Positions 26,491 through 35,715 are shown, counted from the stretch's first letter. The stretch: 64,000 bases of DNA from Streptomyces sp. MNU76 (GCF_020982545.1 NZ_JAJKLK010000031.1:310001-374000); one strand, 5' to 3'. Notes: generated from the sequence alone by a model not told the origin. Numbers and translations are program-made.

Positions 26491-26506
26491 TGAATCAAGC
26501 ATTCAA
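26491..26506. promoter_or_regulatory. candidate operator upstream of GH84
   Basis: TGAATCAAGCATTCAA combines the locus 8-mer TGAATCAA with an inverted half, ATTCAA. It lies between the divergent GH84 and MarR genes, close to both starts. Confidence 0.45.
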
Positions 26507-26542
26507 TAGCGCCGGGCCGAACGCGATGTCCCGGCGGGTGGC

Positions 26543-27046
26543 GTGGACGACGTCGACGAGGTGACGCGCGCGGTGCTCACCGCGTCGCGGCTGTTGGCCG
26601 CGATCTCCGCCCGGTCGCTCACCGCCGTCGGGGAGCGGGTGACGCTGCCGCAGTTCCGGATGCTGGTGGTGCTGTCGGTGCGGGGCGCCACGAAGCTCGT
26701 CGTCCTCGCCGATCAGCTCCAGGTCGCCCCGTCCACCGCGATGCGCATGGTGGACCGGCTGATCGCCGCCGGGCTCGCCGACCGGCAGACCAACCCCGAC
26801 AACCGCCGCGAGACCCTGCTCCGGCTCACCGACGAGGGCCGGCGTGCCGTCGAGGAGGTCACGGCCCGACGGCGCACCGAACTCGCCACGGTCGTCGAGC
26901 GCCTCGCCCCGACGCAACGGGCGGCGCTGGTCGAGGCGTTGACCGTGTTCAACGCGGCGGGCGGGGAGTCCGTGGCCCCGGCGACGGACGACGCCGAGCC
27001 GCGCCCGCTCGGCTGGGTGGACACCGGGGTGGGCGGAGGAAGCTGA
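26543..27046 (+). CDS. MarR-family transcriptional regulator
   Basis: A 167-residue winged-helix regulator. Recognisable parts are TLPQFRMLVVLSVRG, the helix-turn-helix LADQLQVAPSTAMRMVDRLIAAGL and the wing DNRRETLLRLTDEGRR. The last 25 residues are a variable tail. GTG at 26543 is the likely start. Its divergence from the GH84 gene across only 71 bp means that one of them could be autoregulated by the same sites. The ligand is unknown. Confidence 0.85.
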   Translation: MDDVDEVTRAVLTASRLLAAISARSLTAVGERVTLPQFRMLVVLSVRGATKLVVLADQLQVAPSTAMRMVDRLIAAGLADRQTNPDNRRETLLRLTDEGRRAVEEVTARRRTELATVVERLAPTQRAALVEALTVFNAAGGESVAPATDDAEPRPLGWVDTGVGGGS

Positions 27047-27141
27047 CGCGGATCGCGCGAAACCGCCATAGGGTGCTTTCGGGGCGCCGTGTCCTCGCCC
27101 TCCCTGTCCGGTGTCGCCCCGAGCCGTGAGGACGTGGACGT

Positions 27142-28065
27142 ATGAGCGCGCATCCCGCCGTCTCCCGCGAGGACTTCGACGCACTCTTCGCGGCGGTCCG
27201 TACCTGGGGTCGCTGGGACCGGGCCGACCGTGGCGCGTGGAACCGGGTGACCGAGGACCATGTGCGGCGGGCCGTGGCGGGAGTGCGGTCCGGCGTGGTC
27301 GTCCCGATGGCACTGCCCTGGAACACCCGGTCGGGCCCGGACAACCTCAGGCCCGCCCTGCACCACATGACCGACCTCGGCGACGTGGAGGGCCCGGAGC
27401 CCACGACCCACAAGGACTTCGTCGCTGCCGACTACCACGGCAAGGCGGTCACCCATCTCGACGCCCTGAGCCACATCGCCTACGCGGGACTCCTCTACGA
27501 CGGCAGGCCGGCCCGCGAGCACGTCGACGCCGCGGGCGCCCGCTTCGGCGCGGTGTCGGCGCTCGGCCCCCTCGTCACCAGAGGGGTCCTCCTGGACCTC
27601 CCCGCCGTGCTCGGCGTCCCCTGGCTGGAGCCGGGGCACGCGGTGCGCGCCGGGGACGTCCTCGCCGCCGAGGAGGCGCTCGGCGTGACGATCGGCGAGG
27701 GGGACGCGGTGCTGCTGCGCTCCGGGCACGTGCGTCGGCGCGCGGAGCTCGGCGCCTGGGACCCCGGTGCGGCGAGCGCGGGGTTCCATGTGGACGCCGT
27801 ACCCCTGCTGGCCGAACGGGGCATCGCGCTGCTCGGCGGGGATGGGGACAGCGATGTCAGGCCGTCGCCCGTGGCGGGCGTGCACTCGCCGGTGCACGCC
27901 CTGGCGGTGGCCGCGATGGGGGTGCCGCTGCTGGACAACCTGGACCTGGAGGCGCTCGCAGCCGCGACCGCCGAGGCGGGACGGTACGAGTTCCTGCTCG
28001 TCGTGGCCCCGCTGAACGTCCCGGGCGGCACGGGTTCCCCGGTCAACCCGGTCGCCGTGCTGTGA
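27142..28065 (+). CDS. cyclase-family metal-dependent hydrolase
   Basis: A 307-residue member of the putative cyclase / kynurenine formamidase-like family. The metal site HGKAVTHLDALSHI near residue 105 is a variant of HxGTHxDxPxH; the usual HxGTH is HGKAVTH here. A second site, GDGDSDVRPSPVAGVHSPVHAL, lies near residue 235. These enzymes hydrolyse amides or lactones; the substrate is unknown. The ATG at 27142 follows GAGGACGTGGACGT. It stands between the MarR gene and the phosphatase gene, on the same strand as both. Confidence 0.82.
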   Translation: MSAHPAVSREDFDALFAAVRTWGRWDRADRGAWNRVTEDHVRRAVAGVRSGVVVPMALPWNTRSGPDNLRPALHHMTDLGDVEGPEPTTHKDFVAADYHGKAVTHLDALSHIAYAGLLYDGRPAREHVDAAGARFGAVSALGPLVTRGVLLDLPAVLGVPWLEPGHAVRAGDVLAAEEALGVTIGEGDAVLLRSGHVRRRAELGAWDPGAASAGFHVDAVPLLAERGIALLGGDGDSDVRPSPVAGVHSPVHALAVAAMGVPLLDNLDLEALAAATAEAGRYEFLLVVAPLNVPGGTGSPVNPVAVL

Positions 28066-28139
28066 CGCCCGGGACGATCACCGAGCGTGACGAGGTCGGT
28101 GGACCGTGACTCGTGTTGCTGATGCCCGTATCCTCGTCA

Positions 28140-31100
28140 ATGCCAGATATTTCCGATAAGCGGATTGTCCAGGGCGCGAGTGAGGCCAGCGTGGTGCGGT
28201 CCGACGGCGAGCCGATACCCACAGGGCGTGCGACAGACGGCACGGGCCCCACCCTTTTCCGTGAGCGGTTTCTGCAGGGGGAGCCGCTGGAGTCGGGTGT
28301 GCGCGCCACGATCCTCGACTCCTGGCGGCGCTGCCGGTCCCTGGGGCTCTCCCCGGAACGCTCCGACCTCCCCTTCCGTGACGACTTCGACCGCGAGGAC
28401 CCGGTCGCCCGTGCCGCCGCGCCCGTCCTCGACCGGCTGGAGTCCACGTTCGCCGGCAGCGCCATGAACATCTCCGTCGCCGACGCGGACGGCACGGTGC
28501 TGCTACGCCGCTTCGGCGAGGCGTCCCTGGCCCGAGGGCTCCCGGACATCCAGACCGTGCCGGGGTTCGTGTTCGCCGAGCGGTTCGCCGGCACCAACGG
28601 CATCGGGCTGGCCCTCGCGGAACGGCGGCTCATCCGGGTCTACGGCGCCGAGCACTTCGCCGATCGCTCCCAGGGCAGCGCCTGCCGAGCGCTTCCCGTG
28701 CGCGACCCGCTCAGCGGCCGGATCGAGGGCGTCCTGTGCTTCGGATATCCGCGCGACTTCGAGAACCCGGCGCTCACCACCGTGATCCGCAAGGCGGCCG
28801 CCGCCATCGAGCGGCGGCTCCTCGGGCAGAGCTCCGCACGTGAACGCTCCCTGCTGCGGGCGTATCTGGACGCGGGGGTCGAGGCCGACGCGGACCCGCA
28901 CCGCGTCGTCGGCGTCGACGAACTGGCCCTCGGGCTGCGCCCCGTCGACCGGGCGGCCCTCCTGGAGAAGGCCGCCGAGCTGATCTCGCGCGCGCAGCGG
29001 GCGGCCGTCGAGGTCTCCCTCACGGACGGCCGCCGTGTCACGCTCGTCAGTCGCCCGATGACCAGCACCTCCGGGGTGGAGGGCATCGCCGTCGAGGCAG
29101 TCCTGCACGCCTCCTCCCCGTCGGAGGCCCTCTCCTCCCCACGCGGGGTCGAGCCGGTGCCGAGCCTCACCACCGGGCCCGCGAGCCCCCTCACTCAGCT
29201 CGCGCCCGTCGACCCCTCGATCGTCCTCCGCGTCCGTGACGTCCCGCTCGCCGTGGCCTCCGGCGCACTCACCGTCGTCACGGGCCCCGGTCAGCTGCGC
29301 GAGGTCCCACCCCCCGCCGGCGCCGCCACGACGGGCATCGACGGCACACCCGAGGGCCGCACCCCGACACCCCCGCGGAAGCCCTCGCCCCGGCACCCCG
29401 CTCACCGCGGAGGGCCCACCTCCTGCCGCCGACGGCCTGCCGCACACCCCGTGGCCCCGCACACCTCCGTCCCCTCGCCTTCCGCCGACGGCCTGCCCGG
29501 CGACCGTTCCGGTCCCCCGGCGTCGGAGCGCGGTCTGCTGATGGTGGGGGAGCCCCACGTCGGTGGCTACGCCCTGGCCGCGCGCCGTCGGCTGGAGCTG
29601 CTGTCCGAGGCCAGCGCCCGGATCGGCACCACGCTGGACGTGCGCCGCACCGCCCAGGAACTCGCCGAGACGGCGGTCCCGCGCGTCGCCGACTTCGTCA
29701 CCATCGACCTGGCCGAGCCCGTGCTGCGGGGCGAGGAGGCCGCCGACCCGCGCAGTGATCTACGGCGGGCGGTGGTCCACGGCATCCGCGACGACCTCCC
29801 CTTCTGCCCGGTCGGCAAGCAGGTCGACTACGGCCCGGCCGTGCCGCAGCTGCGCTGCCTGACCAGCGGCGAGGCCGTGCTGGAACCGGACCTGAGGGCG
29901 GCGGCGGGCTGGCTCGCGCAGGACCCCGAACACACCGAGCGGCTGCTCGGCCACGTCCACTCCCTCATCGTGGTGCCCCTGGTCGCCCGGGGCGTCGTCC
30001 TGGGCGTCGCTTCTTTCTACCGTGCCCAGGACCCCGCCCCCTTCGGCGACGACGACCGCTCACTGGCCCAGGAACTCGCCACCCGGGCCGCCCTGTCCAT
30101 CGACAACGCCCGGCGCTACACCCGCGAACGCACCATGGTCCTGGCCCTGCAGCGCAGCCTCCTCCCGCAGGGGCTCCCCGACCGGGACTCCGTGGAGGTC
30201 GCCCACCGGTATCTGCCCGCCGAGTCCGACGTCGGCGGCGACTGGTACGACGTCATCCCGCTCTCCGGGACCAGGATCGGCCTCTTCGTCGGTGACGTCG
30301 TCGGCCACGGCATGCTGTCCGCCGCCACGATGGGCCGCGTCCGCACGGCCGCCCGCAGCTTCGCCGAACTCGACTTCCCGCCCGACGAGGTCCTCACCCA
30401 CCTGGACAACCTCGTGGGACGGCTGGACCGGGAGGACCCCGTCTCCGACGGCGGCGGCATCATCGGCGCGACCTGCCTGTACGCCGTCTACGATCCGACC
30501 TCGCAGCAGTGCAGCCTGGCCCGCGCCGGCCACCCGCCGCCCGCCCTGGTAGGTCCCGACGGCACCGTGACGTTCCCCGAACTGCCCGCCGGGCCCCCGC
30601 TCGGCCTCGGCGGACTGCCCTTCGAAGCCGTCGACGTCCATCTGCCCGAGGGCAGCACCCTCGTCCTCTACACCGACGGCCTCATCGAGGACCGCGAACG
30701 CGACGTCGACGTGGTCCTGGACCAGCTGCGCGCGGCCCTCGCCCACCCCGAGCACACCCCGGAAGAGACCTGTCGGATGGTCCTGGACACCGTCGCGTCC
30801 CCCCACCCCGGCGACGACATCGCCCTGCTCGTCGCCCGCACCCACGCCTTCGACCCGCGCCGCGTCGCCACCTGGGAGCTGCCCGCCGACCCGGCCCGCG
30901 TCAGCGAGGTCCGCGCCGCGGCCCTGCGGCAACTGGCCGACTGGGGCCTGGACGACGCCGCGTTCGCCGCCGAACTGGTGCTCAGCGAGCTGATCACCAA
31001 CGCGATCCGGCACGGTGCCGGGCCCATCCGCGTACGGCTGCTCCGGGACCGTGCCCTGATCTGCGAGGTCGCCGACACCAGCAGCACCGCCCCGCACCTG

Positions 31101-31232
31101 CGCCGGGCGGCCACCACCGACGAGGGCGGACGCGGTCTGTTCCTGGTCGCCCAGCTCTCGCAGAGCTGGGGCACGCGCTACACGGCGGAGGGCAAGGTCA
31201 TCTGGGCCGAATGCGGGCTCGACAGCGCCTGA
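28140..31232 (+). CDS. GAF-GAF-SpoIIE phosphatase-HATPase sensor protein
   Basis: A roughly 1030-residue signalling protein. The N-terminus (about 20-250) is an AcoR-like GAF region (SGVRATILDSWRRCRSLG, FAGTNGIGLAL). A Pro/Thr-rich linker of over 100 residues follows, then a second GAF (about 480-660), a SpoIIE/PP2C phosphatase (about 680-890; GGDWYDVIPL, FVGDVVGHG, LYTDGLIEDR) and a C-terminal HATPase_c anti-sigma kinase domain (ELVLSELITNAIRHG, EGGRGLFLVAQLS). It likely dephosphorylates an anti-anti-sigma factor and binds it through the ATPase domain in a partner-switching pathway. The ATG at 28140 is chosen; another in-frame ATG is at 28122 or earlier. No cognate STAS protein is nearby. 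Confidence 0.88.
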   Translation: MPDISDKRIVQGASEASVVRSDGEPIPTGRATDGTGPTLFRERFLQGEPLESGVRATILDSWRRCRSLGLSPERSDLPFRDDFDREDPVARAAAPVLDRLESTFAGSAMNISVADADGTVLLRRFGEASLARGLPDIQTVPGFVFAERFAGTNGIGLALAERRLIRVYGAEHFADRSQGSACRALPVRDPLSGRIEGVLCFGYPRDFENPALTTVIRKAAAAIERRLLGQSSARERSLLRAYLDAGVEADADPHRVVGVDELALGLRPVDRAALLEKAAELISRAQRAAVEVSLTDGRRVTLVSRPMTSTSGVEGIAVEAVLHASSPSEALSSPRGVEPVPSLTTGPASPLTQLAPVDPSIVLRVRDVPLAVASGALTVVTGPGQLREVPPPAGAATTGIDGTPEGRTPTPPRKPSPRHPAHRGGPTSCRRRPAAHPVAPHTSVPSPSADGLPGDRSGPPASERGLLMVGEPHVGGYALAARRRLELLSEASARIGTTLDVRRTAQELAETAVPRVADFVTIDLAEPVLRGEEAADPRSDLRRAVVHGIRDDLPFCPVGKQVDYGPAVPQLRCLTSGEAVLEPDLRAAAGWLAQDPEHTERLLGHVHSLIVVPLVARGVVLGVASFYRAQDPAPFGDDDRSLAQELATRAALSIDNARRYTRERTMVLALQRSLLPQGLPDRDSVEVAHRYLPAESDVGGDWYDVIPLSGTRIGLFVGDVVGHGMLSAATMGRVRTAARSFAELDFPPDEVLTHLDNLVGRLDREDPVSDGGGIIGATCLYAVYDPTSQQCSLARAGHPPPALVGPDGTVTFPELPAGPPLGLGGLPFEAVDVHLPEGSTLVLYTDGLIEDRERDVDVVLDQLRAALAHPEHTPEETCRMVLDTVASPHPGDDIALLVARTHAFDPRRVATWELPADPARVSEVRAAALRQLADWGLDDAAFAAELVLSELITNAIRHGAGPIRVRLLRDRALICEVADTSSTAPHLRRAATTDEGGRGLFLVAQLSQSWGTRYTAEGKVIWAECGLDSA

Positions 31233-31413
31233 GGCGAAGGGCCCGGCATCCACGACCGGTCGGGGCGGCCCGACCTCCGCCCCGCCGGGGTCGGCGACGG
31301 CACCAGATGTCGCCAATGGTGTAAAAGGCGCGAATAAGGCGAAATGGGCAGTTAGCATCGCTCGCGCAAGTCGAAGTCGGAAGAACTCGCCAGGCCGACC
31401 CCCGGAGCTGTCC

Positions 31414-34083
31414 GTGCACGACGCTCACGACACCTCTGCGCAGCCGACCCCGCCCGGCGGGGCGGAGCCGCTGGTGCGTGTCCGTGGCCTCACGAAACGC
31501 TTCGGCGGCACCCTCGCACTCGCCGGGGTCGACCTCGACGTCCACGCGGGCAGCGTCCTCGCGCTCCTCGGCCCCAACGGAGCCGGGAAATCCACCCTCA
31601 TCAAGATCCTCGCCGGAGTCCACCACGCCGACTCGGGCCGGATCACCGTGGACGGGCACCCGCTCGGGACCCACGCCGCCCACCGCATGTCCTTCATCCA
31701 CCAGGACCTCGGCCTCGTGGAGTGGATGACGGTCGCCGAGAACATCGCCCTGAGCACCGGGTACGCGCGCCGCGCCGGACTGATCTCCTGGCGGCGCACC
31801 CGGGACCGCTGCGCCGAGGCCTTGGCGCTCGTCGGAGGCGCCGTCGATCCCGACACGCCGGTCGCCCGCCTCGGCCCCGCCGAACGGTCACTGGTCGCCA
31901 TCGCCCGCGCCCTGGCCACCCGGGCCGGGCTCATCGTGCTCGACGAGCCGACCGCCCGCCTCCCCGCCACGGACTGCGCCCGCCTCTTCCGCGTCCTGCG
32001 CGCCCTGCGCGACCGAGGCCACGGCATCCTCTACGTCAGCCACCGCCTGGACGAGGTGTACGAGGTCGCCGACTCCTTCGCCGTCCTGCGCGACGGCCGT
32101 CTCGTCAGCCAGGGCGCGACGGCGGGCCACAGCCCGCTGCGGCTGGTGCGCGACATCACCGGTGAGGAACCGGCGGGCCCACGCCCCGGCCCGGCACCCG
32201 GGCGCCCCCCGGTACCGCTCGCCGCCCCGGTGGTGCTCGCCCTCGACGGCGTACGGACCTCCGGCGCCGGACCCGTCGACCTGGAGCTGCGTGCCGGGGA
32301 GGCCCTGGCCCTGGTCGGGCTCTCGGGCGCCGGACACACGGAGCTCGGCCGAGCCCTCGCGGGGGCCCGCCCCCTCCTCGGCGGACAGGTCCTGCTCGAC
32401 GGCAGCCCCTACCGGCCGCGAACCGTCACCGACGCCGTCGCCCGCGGTGTCGCCCTCGTCCCCGGCGACCGGCAACGGGAGGGCTGCCTGCCCGAACTGA
32501 CCGTACGGGAGAACCTCCTGGCCAACCCCCGCGCGGGGGACGGGCCCCCGCCCCGCTGGATCGCCCCCCGCAGGGAACGCGCCGCGGCCGCCGCGCTGAT
32601 CGAACGGTTCTCGGTGCGCCCCCGTGACAGCGAGACGACCATCACCACCCTGTCCGGCGGGAACCAGCAGAAGGTCATGATCGGCCGCTGGCTCCGGACC
32701 GGGCTGCGCCTGCTGATCCTGGAGGAACCCACGGCGAGCGTCGACGTCGGGGCCAAGGCCGCGATCCACCGCCTCCTGGACGAGGCACGGGCCGGGGGCC
32801 TCGCGGTCCTGCTCGTCTCCACCGACTTCGAGGAGGTGGCGGGCGTGTGCGGGCGCGCCCTGGTCTTCGTCCGGGGAGCGGCGACCGCCGAGCTGAGCGG
32901 CCCCGCCCTCACCGTCGCGGGCCTGACCCGGGCGGCCTCGGCCATGCCCCTCCGGCACCGCGACGCACCCGTGACCGCCCGCCGCCCCCGCCCGCCCCGC
33001 GCCCGCGCGCTCGCACCGGCTGGGCGCCCGAGGCGGCCCCGGCGGGCACCTCGTCGGCGCCTACGGTCTCCTCGGCCTGACCGTCCTGCTCGTCCTGGTC
33101 TTCTCGCTGACCCTGCCGCGCACCTTCCCCACCCTGGACACCCTCGACGCGATCCTCTCCACCCAGTCGATCCCGGCCGTCCTCGCGCTCGCCGCCATGG
33201 TTCCCATCGTGACCGGCGCGTTCGACCTCTCCATCGGCTACGGCCTCGGACTGGCGCACGTCATGGTGCTGTACCTCGTCGTCGAGGCCGACTGGCCCTG
33301 GCCGCTCGCCTGCCTCGCCGTGGTCGTCGGAGGGACGGTCGCGGGCGTCCTCAACGGCGTCATCGTCGAGTTCGGCCGGATCGACTCCTTCATCGCCACC
33401 CTCGGCACCGGCAGCATGATGTACGCCGTCACCGGCTGGATCACCGACGGCGGCCGGATCGTCCCGGGCCCCCAGGGCCTGCCGCCCGCCTTCACCGACC
33501 TCTACACCTCCACCTTCCTCGGGCTTCCGGTCCCCGCCTTCTACGTGCTGGCGCTCACGGTCGCCCTCTGGCTGGTGCTGGAGCGGCTGCCGATCGGGCG
33601 GTACCTGTACGTCGTCGGCTCCAACCCGCGCGCCGCCGACCTCGTCGGCATCCCCGTCCGCACCTACACCGTCTGCGCCTTCGCCACGTCCGGCCTGATC
33701 GTCGGCTTCGCGGGGGTGCTCCTCGCGGCCCAGCAGCAGATCGGCAATCCGAGCGTCGGCCTCGACTATCTGCTGCCCGCCTTCGTCGGAGCCCTCCTCG
33801 GCTCCACCGCGATCAGACCGGGCCGTCCCAACGCCCTCGGGACCCTCGTGGCCGTCGCCGTCCTCGCGGTCGGCCTCACCGGCATCGCCCAGATGGGCGC
33901 CGACTTCTGGACGGTGCCGCTCTTCCACGGCGGCACCCTGCTCCTCGCCGTCGGCCTGGCCGGTTACACCGCCCGCCGCCGACTGCGCACCGGCGCCTTC
34001 ACGTCCCGCACCGCCCCCGCCGCACCACCGGAAGCGCCGCCGGCACCGCCTCCGGACGGCACCCCGAAGGACGGGGCCGATGA
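31414..34083 (+). CDS. sugar ABC transporter ATP-binding protein (RbsA-like), reading frame runs on into permease region
   Basis: A duplicated ATPase of the ribose/CUT2 type. The first cassette has GPNGAGKSTLIKILAG and LIVLDEPTARL; its signature is LGPAERSLVA, not LSGGQ. The second has a degenerate P-loop GLSGAGHTELGRAL, signature LSGGNQQKVMIGRWL and LEEPTASVDVGAKA, as in RbsA. Homology ends near 32960 (about 515 residues). The frame has no stop there and stays open to the TGA at 34081, but that stretch is out of frame with the permease it covers. A natural stop has probably been lost to an indel, or ATPase and permease are meant to be fused. GTG 31414 is the start. Confidence 0.75.
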   Translation: MHDAHDTSAQPTPPGGAEPLVRVRGLTKRFGGTLALAGVDLDVHAGSVLALLGPNGAGKSTLIKILAGVHHADSGRITVDGHPLGTHAAHRMSFIHQDLGLVEWMTVAENIALSTGYARRAGLISWRRTRDRCAEALALVGGAVDPDTPVARLGPAERSLVAIARALATRAGLIVLDEPTARLPATDCARLFRVLRALRDRGHGILYVSHRLDEVYEVADSFAVLRDGRLVSQGATAGHSPLRLVRDITGEEPAGPRPGPAPGRPPVPLAAPVVLALDGVRTSGAGPVDLELRAGEALALVGLSGAGHTELGRALAGARPLLGGQVLLDGSPYRPRTVTDAVARGVALVPGDRQREGCLPELTVRENLLANPRAGDGPPPRWIAPRRERAAAAALIERFSVRPRDSETTITTLSGGNQQKVMIGRWLRTGLRLLILEEPTASVDVGAKAAIHRLLDEARAGGLAVLLVSTDFEEVAGVCGRALVFVRGAATAELSGPALTVAGLTRAASAMPLRHRDAPVTARRPRPPRARALAPAGRPRRPRRAPRRRLRSPRPDRPARPGLLADPAAHLPHPGHPRRDPLHPVDPGRPRARRHGSHRDRRVRPLHRLRPRTGARHGAVPRRRGRLALAARLPRRGRRRDGRGRPQRRHRRVRPDRLLHRHPRHRQHDVRRHRLDHRRRPDRPGPPGPAARLHRPLHLHLPRASGPRLLRAGAHGRPLAGAGAAADRAVPVRRRLQPARRRPRRHPRPHLHRLRLRHVRPDRRLRGGAPRGPAADRQSERRPRLSAARLRRSPPRLHRDQTGPSQRPRDPRGRRRPRGRPHRHRPDGRRLLDGAALPRRHPAPRRRPGRLHRPPPTAHRRLHVPHRPRRTTGSAAGTASGRHPEGRGR

Positions 34084-34459
34084 ACTCCCTCCGCTCCCGC
34101 TCCCGCTCCGCGCCCCGCCCTCGCACCGCCGCCGGCCGGGCGTGCGCGGCGGCATGCCGTCGCCGATCGGAGGTCAGGACTCCCCGGCCGAGGTCCGGGG
34201 CGCGGACCGCGACCGAGGTCCCGGGGCTCTGGTCCCCTGCCAAGCTCTCGGCCCGCGCCGCGTCCCGGCCACCGCCCCGCTGTCGGCCGGGCGTGCCCGG
34301 GCGGGCCCGTCGCCGACCGGAGGTCGAGACGACCGAGGCACAGAGCCCGCGGACGTCGACCAAGGACCCGGGCTCCGGCCTCAGCCAGGCCGCGGGGTGC
34401 GGACCGCCCCTGACCCCGGCCCCGGACCGCCCCTGACCCCGGCCCCGGACCGCCCCTGA
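33197..34459 (+). CDS. sugar ABC transporter permease (RbsC-like), 5' part disrupted
   Basis: A CUT2 permease. GAFDLSIGYGLGLAHVM, FGRIDSFIATLGTG, YVVGSNPRAADLVGI and TSGLIVGFAGVLLAAQQ are family hallmarks. Coding in this frame begins upstream near 33005 (HLVGAYGLLGLTVLLVLVF, the first helix), but after the TGA at 32972 there is no ATG, GTG or TTG until the ATG at 33197. A +1 change near 32980-33010 is needed to join GTG 32971 to this frame. The conserved protein ends near 34000. The remaining 150 residues to the TGA at 34457 are Pro/Arg/Gly-rich and look like read-through of non-coding repeats, so the true stop may also be lost. Confidence 0.72.
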   Translation: MVPIVTGAFDLSIGYGLGLAHVMVLYLVVEADWPWPLACLAVVVGGTVAGVLNGVIVEFGRIDSFIATLGTGSMMYAVTGWITDGGRIVPGPQGLPPAFTDLYTSTFLGLPVPAFYVLALTVALWLVLERLPIGRYLYVVGSNPRAADLVGIPVRTYTVCAFATSGLIVGFAGVLLAAQQQIGNPSVGLDYLLPAFVGALLGSTAIRPGRPNALGTLVAVAVLAVGLTGIAQMGADFWTVPLFHGGTLLLAVGLAGYTARRRLRTGAFTSRTAPAAPPEAPPAPPPDGTPKDGADELPPLPLPLRAPPSHRRRPGVRGGMPSPIGGQDSPAEVRGADRDRGPGALVPCQALGPRRVPATAPLSAGRARAGPSPTGGRDDRGTEPADVDQGPGLRPQPGRGVRTAPDPGPGPPLTPAPDRP

Positions 34460-34461
34460 CC
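34401..34461. repeat. 23-bp tandem repeat, 2.6 copies
   Basis: The 23-base unit GGACCGCCCCTGACC plus CCGGCCCC repeats exactly at 34401-34423 and 34424-34446, with a third partial copy to 34461. It sits at the end of the permease frame, just before the binding-protein gene. Confidence 0.8.
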
Positions 34462-34545
34462 GGGGCCCGGACCGTCCAGGCCCCGGATCACCCCGGCCGC
34501 AGACCCCGGCAGCGTTCCCCGCTCGTCCCTCCGCGAGGAGTCCCC

Positions 34546-35715
34546 GTGCACCACAACCGCAAGGCCCGCTCCGGTACCCTCCGGGCCCGTCGTACGGCGG
34601 CCGCCCTGCTGACCGCGGCGGCCACCGCCGTGCTCGGCGGCTGCGAACGCGGATCGTCCGGCGACCCGGAGCCCCCCGCCACCGGCACGAGCGGCTGCCC
34701 CGCGGTGCAGGCGCGGGCCGAGGCCGCCGTCGAACGGGCGGAGCGCGACGACGTCCCCTGGAACGGCCCGACCACCGGGCCCAGGGCCGTGACCGGCAGA
34801 ACCCTCGTCTACGTCGCCCAGACCATGACCAACCCGGGAGTCGCGGGCGCCGCCGAGGGTGTACGGGAGGCCGCGCGGGTCGTCGGCTGGGACCTGCGGG
34901 TGATCGACGGCGGAGGCACGCCCGCCGGCATCCAGGCCGCGATGAGCGAGGCCGTGGCGCTCCGCCCCTCCGGCATCGTCATCGGCGGCTTCGACCCCAC
35001 CTCGACCTCGCAGCAGATCACGCGGGCCGAGCAGGCCGGCATCCCGCTCATCGGCTGGCACGCGGTCGCCGCCCCGGGCCCCAGCGAACGCCCCGCTCTC
35101 TTCACCAACATCACCACCCGGGTCGAGGACGTCGCGCGGATCAGCGCCCGCTGGGTCATCGCGACCTCGAACGGCGAAGCGGGGGCCGTGATCTTCACCG
35201 ACGCCTCCATCCCCTTCGCCAAGAACAAGTCGGAGCTGATCAGGAAGGAACTGGCCACCTGCGCGGGCGTGGACCTCCTGGCCTACGTGAACATCCCGAT
35301 CCCCGACGCCAGCAGCCGCACGCCCCGCGAGGTCTCCTCGCTGCTCTCCCGGTTCCAGGACCGCTGGACCCACTCGGTCGCCATCAACGACCTGTACTTC
35401 GCCGACGCGGCCCCCGCCTTCCGCGCGGCCGGCAAGGACGGCTCGGGCCCGCCGTTCAACATCGGTGCCGGGGACGGCGACCCCTCCGCCTTCCAGCGCG
35501 TCGACAGCGACCAGTACCAGGCGGCCACCGTCCCCGAACCGCTCACCCTGCAGGGCTGGCAGATCGTCGACGAGTTCAACCGCGCCTTCTCCGGCAGCCC
35601 TGCCAGCGGCTATGTGGCGCCCGTCCACATCAGCACGGCCGACAACAGTGACGGCGCCACGAGCTGGAACCCGTCGGGCTACCGGGAGGGGTACCGCGAG
35701 ATCTGGGGCAGGTGA
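34546..35715 (+). CDS. sugar-binding lipoprotein, periplasmic-binding type 1 (RbsB-like)
   Basis: A 389-residue lipoprotein. An Arg-rich n-region and ALLTAAATAVLGGC give a lipobox with Cys near residue 33. The type-1 periplasmic binding fold is seen in VYVAQTMTNPGVAGAAEGVREAAR, GIVIGGFDPTSTSQQI and PLIGWHAV. The C-terminal half (VAINDLYFADAAPAF, QRVDSDQYQAATVPEP) completes the ligand cleft. It partners the ATPase and permease just upstream for sugar or sugar-like uptake. Here the binding protein is last in the operon. The GTG start follows CGCGAGGAG. Confidence 0.9.
   Translation: MHHNRKARSGTLRARRTAAALLTAAATAVLGGCERGSSGDPEPPATGTSGCPAVQARAEAAVERAERDDVPWNGPTTGPRAVTGRTLVYVAQTMTNPGVAGAAEGVREAARVVGWDLRVIDGGGTPAGIQAAMSEAVALRPSGIVIGGFDPTSTSQQITRAEQAGIPLIGWHAVAAPGPSERPALFTNITTRVEDVARISARWVIATSNGEAGAVIFTDASIPFAKNKSELIRKELATCAGVDLLAYVNIPIPDASSRTPREVSSLLSRFQDRWTHSVAINDLYFADAAPAFRAAGKDGSGPPFNIGAGDGDPSAFQRVDSDQYQAATVPEPLTLQGWQIVDEFNRAFSGSPASGYVAPVHISTADNSDGATSWNPSGYREGYREIWGR

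Noticed and set aside
5771..26506. DasR operator sites (TGGTCTAGACCA type) in the amino-sugar locus
   Set aside because: I looked for this GlcNAc-regulator motif near the starts and did not see it; the recurrent sites are of the TTCAATCA type.
34080..34436. Possible small gene starting MNSLRSRSRSAP
   Set aside because: Arg/Pro-rich translation of repeat DNA with no ribosome-binding site or recognisable domain.
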